Source of the DNA: Merluccius polli | Lineage: Eukaryota > Chordata > Actinopteri > Gadiformes > Merlucciidae | Assembly: GCA_030340625.1 (NCBI GenBank) | Contig: JAOPHQ010000894.1 | Span: 77,001-141,000, forward strand | Direction: 5' to 3' | Length of the DNA: 64,000 bases | Part shown: in pieces, positions 46,794-64,000 of the stretch | How the letters are laid out: each line of letters begins with the position of its first letter | Position numbering within the stretch: position 1 is the stretch's first letter | Program-made: the position numbers and the translations under genes | The notes under the pieces: model-generated | What the model was told of the DNA's origin: nothing | The model's database searches: none | The model's input: the letters and a program-made list of their open reading frames with translations, nothing else

Positions 46794-46926
46794 TTATCTT
46801 CTTTTCTTCTTAGCCTGTGCCTTTACATCGCTCGCGTTGCTTTCCAAGCCCTCATCTTTTCCTTGACTGGAAACGTTGCTCATTGTGGAAATGGGACTCT
46901 TTGAGCTGCTGTACTCATTCTCATTA
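46794..46926 (-). other. Candidate minus-strand terminal coding exon
   Basis: On the minus strand a frame reads NENEYSSSKSPISTMSNVSS, then QGKDEGLESNASDVKAQAKK and KRR before TAA (46794-46796). It is preceded by a pyrimidine-rich stretch and possible acceptors (CTAATGAG or GAATGAG), and followed 1.26 kb later by a poly(A) signal. Both acceptors are in phase 0, the phase left if fndc5's tail exon is spliced after LLRSK. It could be an alternative end of fndc5, the end of an unrecognised gene, or chance: the frame is only about 51 codons from stop to stop. Confidence 0.25.
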
Positions 46927-49900
46927 GAAAGTGGAACAGACAGAGATCATGAAAGGGAGAAAGGGAGGGATAAAACTGCCCACTTTTCATGACCTTCAAT
47001 CTCTTGCTCGTCCTTCTCCCTACACGCTGTCTTTCTCTATTCCTTCACACGCACACACATGGTTATCTATTCACAAGTGTGCCCAGATTGAGTACAGTCA
47101 ATGCAAAAACTCATATTGGCTAACAAAGTATTGATGGCTGGATGGTTGGCTATTCAATTGTGTAATTACCCCAAGATTTGTATACATTTTCCCCCTAGCG
47201 ATAAGGAATAACAGTTCTGCTGTTCATGACTCTATTCTAATGCACACTAACAGCACAACAACATAATGTGATAGATATACAGAACAATCGAGTATGCTGT
47301 GATTTATCACTTGAAGCTCCTTTACATCACAGAACAAGTAATATAGTGCCCTAAAACCAAATGCCTACTAAATTGACCATCTGTTAACTGTTCCTCAAAG
47401 GTTGCCAAACCTTTTTATATTTCTTTGTTTCTTCATACATCTCTCCAGCACAACACAGACATGAAATCTAAAATGTATTTACACATTAAAATGTCATGCC
47501 CGTAACCCTTCGGTGATCTAACTTGAAGACAAAGTTACATTCCACCGATTTCCATCGATTTCAGCTCTGCAGCGGCATACTGTGTCATAGCTTAATGTAC
47601 ATGGGCCACACTTGTGTCATAGGTTTTAATTCAGTTTGTGTAGAATAGACATTTGAGTATTGGGTTCAACATTTAAAGAATATGAGGTGAAGTGAGACAT
47701 CGGGGTGTTGACATTCCCATCCTCTATAATAAAATGGAAGTTTTCATATATTTTTAAGGCAGTTCTATTGTGTTTTAAGCAGCCCTCAAAAGCACTTCTT
47801 ATTATTCTTGATTAATATATAGCTATAGCTATACCTGGTAGCCACCACAGCACATTCACTGAAATGTAGGGGGGGAAGGGTTGGTTTGGCCCATTGACAA
47901 ACTGCACAGTTAAGTCCTCTAAATACAGTGCTCAATACATGTATGGCAACAGCTTGTCCATCAAAATGATATAGTGGGTAAAGACATCAAGGTCAAACCA
48001 AGCTGCCCCTGGAAAATTAGGCCCTTTTTATTAATCGTAAAGTTATAAAGTTTGTTCAGTTCAACGCCTCACTCCACTGTCCTGAAACATCAGAGGGAGG
48101 TTTGATTTTGCCTGCCAAAGATGTGCATGCTTTGGACTTGAAGTTTCATTGGAGGCTCTGAAGAAAAGGCATGCCACGTTCTGACTATCGACTTTATTTC
48201 TCTTCACCCAGATTCACCCACAGCTCTTATTGCTGACACACAGGGACTTTACTGTAATGTCCACCACTCTATGAGTCCAGCACCTCCTTGATAAAACATT
48301 CTTGTTGCTCTGTTACCCCTATCCTCACCCCCCCCCCTTCTCCTCTCATCTCACTTTGCTTAAAAAACAAATCCATCTCTGTAAAATCAAAGACACACGC
48401 TAGTAAGGGACACAATTATTTCAGAAAGTCACATTCGCCACCTATCTATGACAAATGTGTGAAACGTTTTTCGAAAGAGCAATATCTGAGACGTATGTCG
48501 CACCCAGGGATGCAATTCTCTGCTGTAAATAATAAGCTTCAGCAGTACTAGCAAGATCTTCTGGTCCGACCCTGGTGGTATTTGAAGTCATCCTTTTGAT
48601 GCTCTCCTGGTTTTCACCAAATCTTACATCAGAGTGGACCCCTAAATGAGCCCCACAGAGACTGGATTCCCTGAGAGGGGAAAACCATCTCGCAGAAAGA
48701 CAACATTTCCCAGAAGTAGCAGAGAGACTGCTGATGGGAAACCCCCCCCCCCCCAAAAAAAAAAAGAAAAAAGAGAAAGAAAAGATGATTGGAGGGTAAA
48801 GGGATAGGATATAGCACTGGAACAGTAAGAAAATAGCATCGTATACACATTTGAGTGATGCATCTTCCACCAAACTCGTAGGAAACACGTAGAAACAAAT
48901 GATGTACTGATGCGATACAATCAATAACAAATGATCAGGGCCAGAAGGCAGGGGGGGGAGGAAGAGGTGATGGCCACGGGGTGGCAGGAGATTACAGTGC
49001 GGAGGAGTAAGTCTTCCCAAGAGGACGGGTCTCACTGCTCTGTGCCGCAGCGTCTCAAAAAAGGTTGTGTTCATTGGCCGCGTGCAGCGATACGACGGTT
49101 GCAGAAGGAGATGATAAAGGGCGGGGCGGGGGGGGCGAGGACAGAATAGGTCCCTCGTACCATCAGTCTCGGTCTCCATGGACGGCTCGGTTGGGGAGTC
49201 GGAGGTGGGGGGGGGGGGTCGTTTTATCGAGATTCCTCTCCGTCGTCCGCTCGGCCCTTATATCTCCGCTGTAGCGCGGAGGCCGTTAAGCACCTCTGCG
49301 AGGCCGAGCCCACGGCAAGCCAGGCCACGCCCAGCCTCTGGAGTCCTGCGCCCACTCTTCAGAGAGGGAGCCTCCACCGCCGCCACCGCCACCAACGACA
49401 AGCTCCAGCCTCATGGCGGGAAAAACAAAGAGATGGGCGTGGCGCGTGGCGGCCCGTTTGTTTTTGCGAGAACACAAAGTCTTTGTACAGGGACGGCGTC
49501 CTGGCGGTCACACCTCGATGATGTTGACAGATGGCGTTCTGTTGTTGTTGTTGTTGTGGGGATGCTGAAAGGCAAGAGGGGGAGAAGCGAGAGAGAGCTC
49601 AGAAAAAAAATACGCTTTTTCGATTTAGTTTTGTCGTTTTTTTTACGTGAACACGTGGATGCTGTGTAATTCAGATGAGCTGTCATCGGTGTCTTGACAT
49701 TGACTAGGTAGAGATATAGAATATCAGTAGCATTTTGATACAAGTCGATTAAGAAAAACGTTTTATTGTGACGTACTTGGTTGTGCCTCATCTCCTGAAC
49801 ACAGAATATACGGTGTAGTGTGTGGCAGAAAGTGGACTATTTGGACCGTGTGGACTTTATGATAGATAATGACCAACAGAAGAAATAGAAAAACAAAATG

Positions 49901-50062
49901 TGGGGATATTAAAGCGGATGGTGCCATGAATGCGTACGAGGCAGCAGATAACAATAATGCAGATGGTCGAGAGTTATCCGGGACCATTCACCTGCCCGGC
50001 GCCGCTGGGGTAGGGGCCCGGGGTTGGGGAGGAACAGTGGAGGGGTCGGTTGGGGTGGTCGG
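46927..50062 (-). other. fndc5: fndc5 3' region / possible UTR and intron
   Basis: No confident coding exon is seen. It includes a C-run followed by an A-run near 48743-48770, a GC-rich block at about 48930-49520 and a (GTT)n patch near 49540. Another minus-strand AATAAA lies near 48192, so the fndc5 UTR could end there in some transcripts. Confidence 0.45.
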
Positions 50063-58419
<8,357 letters not shown>

Positions 58420-59759
58420 CTGCAGAGAGAGAGAGAGAGATAGAAAGAGAGAGAGAGAGAGTGTGTGAGTGGGTTCCTACAGTAAACTTTGTCCAGCATC
58501 GTATCTCCATGGGCAGTACAAGAGATTCTACCTTCTTCCATCGTCGTAAAAAAACAACAACGAATGAATTAGACAAAGACAATGAATTAATGTGATCCCC
58601 AAAACACAACTGTGGAAGACTCTTAAAACCCAAGGTGCAGTTTCCAGGTCGAGTCCATTGTTTCAAACAGGCCAGATGTAACGTTATTACCTGTAAACAC
58701 CTTCTCTAGGCTATACAACACAAAAAGGTGCATCCCTCTGTATTTCCTATTTGGTTACCGTAAATGGAACAAGCCAATCACAAACTGGTCACTCCCTCTC
58801 TAGGTTGAACAGCAAATGGGGATGTGTTACCTGGGTGAGATTAGCACACCGACCGGTTGGTCGGTGTGGGATTTGTTGTTTGACTGATACATGGAAGGGA
58901 GGTTAATTAATGCTAATCCCATCTCCTCTATTGCATCCTGATCAATTCTTCAGGAACAGTGGGGGGTTAGAGACAATTTATAACAACATAACTTGCTAAT
59001 CTCAACACCTCAATTGCTTCCAGAGAGGACATAACACAGTTGTATATACTTTGAGTGGGGCCTAGTTCTAAGATATATGACATTTTAAAGTATACTAATA
59101 AATACATTCTTCTTCACAACACAACACACAAGATGACAGGCTGGGGTGTGATGTCAAGTAATCAGTTCAGACAAGCAGTCGGACAGGCATACATGTTCTC
59201 AGTTGCTATTAATGACACATGCAGAGGTTTTCACTCAATGTCATTTTATTGTGACAACCTCCTTCATATTGTTTGACTTTGATTGATGTTCATCATTGTT
59301 TGTGCACAAATCCTGCTCTAGTATAATGTGTTGTCAGGTGTCGGCTATGCAAATGTTAATGTTTGTCATGATAATTAAGCTGGCTTGTTCCAATTTGATT
59401 TCAATTCAGAGAGGCAGGGAGGGAGAGAATTAGGTGGAGAGATAAAGGGGAGAGGGAAGCACCGAGACAAAAGAGAGGAAATAGATGCAAGTGGTAAAAA
59501 GATGGTTTTATTCTACATGGTGCCACATAAATTACTTTTTCTGGCTGAATCAAAGTCTGTTCACGATCTGATTTGAGGTTGAGGAAATGGCTGCCAGCAG
59601 TGCTCATGCAGTCATTTGAAATACAAAAACAATTGAGCCTGTGACCAAATCCAAATGCATTACGAGATGTAGCCCCACTGACAGGCAATATGAAAATAAA
59701 ACCACACCTTCAAGCGCTACAATAGTGTAGGCTGGAGATCCAGACAGTGACGTGCTGTC

Positions 59760-59806
<47 letters not shown>

Positions 59807-60188
59807 TACTTACTCATGCTGTGTCTTCTTCTACATGTATTGCATACACACTAGGGAAGAAAACTACCAATCTTTTTTTCCGTTGGTCTTACATGAGATG
59901 TGTGAATCAGGCTTTATGGATGTGTGATATAGAGACTAATTTGAGTCCTTAACACACCTGTGTATTAGTGTGTATTATGGGAGTAGTGTATTCTGTTCCC
60001 TGTCAATTAGAGCTACAAGGCATAACGAGCAATAATAACTAGTGATAATGAAGTGTGTGTGTGTGCATGTGTGCGTGTGCACTTTTGGGACCTCAGCTGC
60101 TGCCTAAGAACATTCTGCGATAATCTATTCTGCACTGCAGAAGTCTGCAACTACGGGTGTGATATTATCATCAATGCACGCACAAATG

Positions 60189-60304
<116 letters not shown>

Positions 60305-61486
60305 AAATAAACATGCAGGATGAGAAGATGGAAATGGGTCAGAAAGGCTAGTGGTTGGTTGTCAGTTTGTTGGCCTGTCCTTAAATAGTTTAATTTATAT
60401 GCACTTTCATCACCACGCCAAGCAATTTACGTTTAATGTCTCCCATTAACCATTTATACGCCTCACAAGTCAACAGGCTGTCCGCTGGGATCTGCTGGGG
60501 TTTATTCAAGGAATCGAGCCGGCAACCCTAGATGGCCTTCTTTCCCTGCGCAGCTGCTGCCCCCGAGCTTCTGCCTGTGTGTGTGGTTGTACATGTTTAT
60601 GTGTGTGACTTGTTTTATTGTGTTTTGACAGTTGATCTAGAGCCAGCGTAAGTGCTAGCGTACTCTACATGATTTAAACCAGGGATCAAAAGGGCAACCG
60701 AGCAGGAAGAGGGGGGACCATCCATTAGGGTTCCTTTCATCACCGAACAATCGCTGAAATATGCTTAATTCAATTCAGAATATGGGCGCTCTTTGTCTTC
60801 GTCTGAGCCGCGCGCTAATGGCTTGGCTTGTTTTTTTTGTACACTGAGACATCGCTTGAAATGCAAATAGACTCACCGAGAATTACCTGCAGACACACAT
60901 ACACACACACAGTGTGCAATTCATTCTAACACAGTCTAATCATCGACTCATTGACTTCCCGTTCGTTAATTCTTCTTGCAGTCTTTTTTCAGATCAATCT
61001 GAAAAAAGATCAATCAGTCCCACTAGGTATCGATGGAATTGAGATCAGATAGGACAAGATTAAAAGTCCTCATCAATGATTCACTAAATATGCACCACAG
61101 TCCACGCTGATATGACAGGTGACAGGTGTACTGTGTGTCTGTGTGAGTGACACGCAGTCACTCACACATCCCTCCCTACGCGCCAAGCCTATATAGAGAG
61201 GAACACCCAGGAGGCGATTGAGAATAGATGCAGGATAGTGTCGCATCAAGTCTTGTCGTTGAAATTTTGATGAATGCGTCGGCTAATGCCAGGTGACAGG
61301 AAGGAAACCAGCCGAAGCTCTTCATCACTGCCGCTGTCTTCCTGCACAGGTGTGGCTACAGAGGCAGCTCCTTATCTGGGGGCTCACCTCCACTGCCGCT
61401 TATTTGAGAGCTCCAAGAAAAAAGAACCATTGGAGCCCAAACTCATTATCTCTTTGCTAAATTGTGTCTTTCTTTCTGCCTCTGGG

Positions 61487-61523
<37 letters not shown>

Positions 61524-62094
61524 ACTCTCTCTGTCTGTCTCTCTCGCTCTCTTTTTCTTTCTCTGTCTCTTACACTATCTGAACCTTTCCTTCTTCTGAC
61601 ACAAACAAACATCACTGCTTGTAGCACACATCAACACCCGAGGCTTACATGGGTGAAAGTAAACATACATTTGAGTGTGACAATGAGTATGTGCCAAAAT
61701 GAAATATTCCTTTATCTTTTTGTCCCCAGTCTGTTGAGTTTGAATGGGAAGAGAACAAAGATTTGACAAACATGCGGACAATAATAATGACAACAACAAC
61801 TTTGTGAGGCCTTGGGTTTTAAATAACCCCATTTCCAACATTCAGTCGCTGGATAATTTGAAAATGTCAGTGGTTTTGTGAGTGACCACAAGCAATTGAT
61901 TTATATAGTCGTCTGAGGTCCGACCATATTTCAATGATTGCTTTCATCTTCTGATTGCACCACGTCTGGCCACGACTCATTTTAATCTAGGAAACGATCA
62001 TGTATACCTGGCTGAATATGTTCATTATTTTCAGTTTGTGGCAAAAGTGTACATTCAACCCACAATGCATTGTTTTATGGATCACTTCCTATAG

Positions 62095-62300
62095 TTGGAT
62101 CGGATCACGTTCGCACCTGAAGCCGCCGAATCAGAGTTCACCTGGAAGCGGACTGAGACCCCTGTTCTCAAGTGGACCCGAGTTTGTTTGTTTGGTCCGC
62201 ACCAAAGTTCGAATGAGCGTTCACACCACCCCAAACAAACCGTACTATCGGGGGAAATGCTCCAGGGTTCGAATAAATCGGACCAAACAGCTCTAACTCT
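62095..62300. repeat. Fish interspersed repeat (DNA-element-like)
   Basis: GTTTGGTCCGCACCAAAGTT and GAGCGTTCACACCACCCCAA are typical of a family of fish repeats with TTCGxxTGxxCGTTCACAC motifs. Ends are not clear. Confidence 0.4.
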
Positions 62301-62669
62301 AAAAGAAAAATAAGCAATTTCATCTCCCAATTTGTGTCCTCTTGTCCCAGAGGTTGAAATGAATTACTCTTTTTGACACCCCTTTCCCTGCGTGTAGGTG
62401 TGTGTCTGCGTCCTGGGGGACAGTGGTCGTGACTGGCTCATCTCACATACCACTGTGACGTGGGTGGGCGGTTTTAATAAAAAAAACAGACAGATGTCTT
62501 CATAAACTCTGTCGCTCCTCTCTCTCGCTCTCAACGCGCCCCGTTCCCGTCCGGCACGCCGTGAGAGATTGGGGTGACTTTGAGTCATGAAGGGTGTCCC
62601 TTGTGCTCTTGTTTAGTGTGTGTGTGTGTGTGTGGCTGAAGGAGAGAGACTGAAAAAGATGAATAGGTT

Positions 62670-62746
<77 letters not shown>

Positions 62747-63329
62747 GCGTTAGCACAGGCATCAAAGTGGCAGCTAGGTGTCTGGCCCCTGCTATGTGCT
62801 CTTGCAGGTGACAATTTACTAATATCTATGTCATTAGAGAACTCACTGGAAGTCAGCAGATGTGACACACACACACACACACACTTGCCTCTAGTCTTAT
62901 CATGCAAGGAAACAGTGGTCCCCAATCAATACCGGCTGTTATTATTTGGTTAAGTTTACGCTCTGGGCTCTGCTGTTTCTCTCTTTCTCCATTTTTTCCC
63001 CCCCTCTATCTCCATCTCTGCACATGTCCTCCTGACACACACTGCATGGAGGCCAAGTCTGTAGGTAAAAGCTGTCATGCTTGAACCCCCGGAAAGACAG
63101 GAGCTGCCCTTTCACTCTTGTGTCCGACCAAAGGGTGTGCGTAATCAGATTGTGTAAAATGATCTCTAAATACGTACTTACGAGACTTGTGCATGCGTAC
63201 ATGAATCTGCAAATGTGTATTCGGAATCTGTGTGTGAGTAATCAGATTTGTAAATGCATAAAACATAGATCCGTGCTCTACGTGTCTTTGGACTTGTGAC
63301 TTTTGCTACACTTCGGCTGTGGCAGAGAT

Positions 63330-63460
63330 CTGTATGTGCGTGGAGATGTGTCTGTGTGCGTGGAAATGTGTCTGTGTGGAGATTTGTCTGCGTGTGTGGA
63401 GATGTGTCTGCGTGTGTGGAGATGTGTCTGTTTGTGGAGATGTGTCTGTGTGTGTGCGGA
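63330..63460 (+). repeat. Minisatellite, about 20-bp units
   Basis: About six imperfect units of the form GGAGATGTGTCTG(C/T)GTGTGT. Confidence 0.8.
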
Positions 63461-63703
63461 CTAGGAAGCGAAACAGAGTGGTCAACTGCATGCAAGGTTG
63501 AATAATTAATTTCTTCTACTCAAAATGTAAGTTAACGCTCTGTGTCAGCTGGGATTCGAACACTGAGATTTAAAAAAAAAGGTGCGTTTTGTGCTGAGAT
63601 ATCTAGGAAGGATGGGAGACGTGATGCGTTATCCCCATGGTTACAAACCACGCCAACTTTGGGATCCTTTTTTTTAAGCCAGTGCCGTCGTTGTGTATGA
63701 GCA

Positions 63704-63998
63704 CTATAATGAGCGATGTTGTATGAAATGCGGCACACACCGTGGCGTTATACTATAAGTGTCCAAGAAGCTTAACCCTCTCTCGGACACAAATCATCGC
63801 GCATCAAAGGGATACCTTATCGGAACTTCAACGTCACCACGAAAGGGACAACGGTGGCGAGGTGTGTGGATGTGTGGAGCTCCGTCTGGGCAGCGGTTAA
63901 TGTTGATGTCCGCGTCCGAGAGAAGGTTAAGCTTCTCAGACACTTCTCGTTTAACACCACGGTGTGTGGCGCATTTCATACAACATCGCTTATTATAA
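63704..63998. mobile_element. Foldback element at the window edge
   Basis: The left arm 63704-63790 (TATAATGAGCGATGTTGTAT ... CTCTCTCGGAC) is the inverted copy of the right arm 63914-63998 (GTCCGAGAGAAGGTTAAGCT ... ATACAACATCGCTTATTATA) with several mismatches and one indel, around a 123-bp centre. The right end is too close to the window end to define target duplications. Confidence 0.8.
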
Positions 63999-64000
63999 CG

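Noticed and set aside
48442..49179. 245-codon open frame on the minus strand
   Set aside because: The composition is low-complexity and it includes a run from the C/A homopolymers. No domain is recognisable and it overlaps the GC-rich fndc5 3' region. It is probably chance.
60980..61012. Hairpin with T-run resembling a bacterial terminator (CTTTTTTCAGAT...ATCTGAAAAAAG)
   Set aside because: This is a vertebrate intron or intergenic region; intrinsic terminators do not apply, and a 12-bp palindrome is expected by chance at this scale.
61575..61841. Minus-strand frame MLEMGLFKTQGLTKLLLSLLLSACLS considered as the fndc5 signal exon
   Set aside because: It is hydrophobic, but it has no donor in the required phase after the hydrophobic stretch and no similarity to the known FNDC5 start.

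Overview
This window is vertebrate nuclear DNA, almost certainly from a ray-finned fish. It carries four split genes with GT-AG introns, long (CA)n/(GT)n, (CT)n and homopolymer tracts, and transposable elements of kinds common in teleosts: hAT elements with 8-bp target-site duplications, a TTAA-flanked foldback element, a tRNA-derived SINE and LINE tails. The very high density of dinucleotide repeats would suit a codfish-like genome, but that is only a guess. No bacterial-type operons, CRISPR arrays or viral genes were seen. No tRNA or rRNA genes were recognised.

Layout. (1) 1-4510, + strand: the last four coding exons and the 3' UTR of macoilin (maco1/tmem57); the rest of the gene lies to the left. 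(2) 5551-35435, + strand: the complete ldlrap1 gene (the ARH clathrin adaptor). It has a GC-rich promoter, nine coding exons giving about 312 residues, and a 14.6-kb first intron full of repeats. (3) About 36660-44610, + strand: s100pbp (S100P-binding protein). Five coding exons are resolved, but the exon with the start codon was not found. Its last intron holds a 255-bp tandem duplication, one copy of which is split by a 3.6-kb composite hAT element. (4) 45500-58419, - strand: fndc5, the irisin precursor. It has two fibronectin-III exons, a transmembrane exon and a cytoplasmic-tail exon. The signal-peptide exon was not found and may lie beyond position 64000. s100pbp and fndc5 are convergent, with about 0.9 kb between their likely poly(A) sites.

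The genes do not form a pathway. macoilin-ldlrap1 and s100pbp-fndc5 are each neighbour pairs in human, at 1p36.11 and 1p35.1, and here the two pairs are joined. Macoilin is an ER/neuronal membrane protein, LDLRAP1 links LDL-receptor tails to clathrin and AP-2, S100PBP is a nuclear S100P partner, and FNDC5 is a membrane protein shed as irisin.

I found no clearly new biological system. The observations most worth checking are a possible alternative last exon of fndc5 at 46794-46926, a 32-nt candidate cassette exon in ldlrap1 that would destroy its AP-2 motif, an almost mismatch-free 620-bp foldback element in a fndc5 intron, nested hAT insertions in a duplicated s100pbp intron segment, and a 131-bp (GT)n tract that begins exactly at an s100pbp splice donor.
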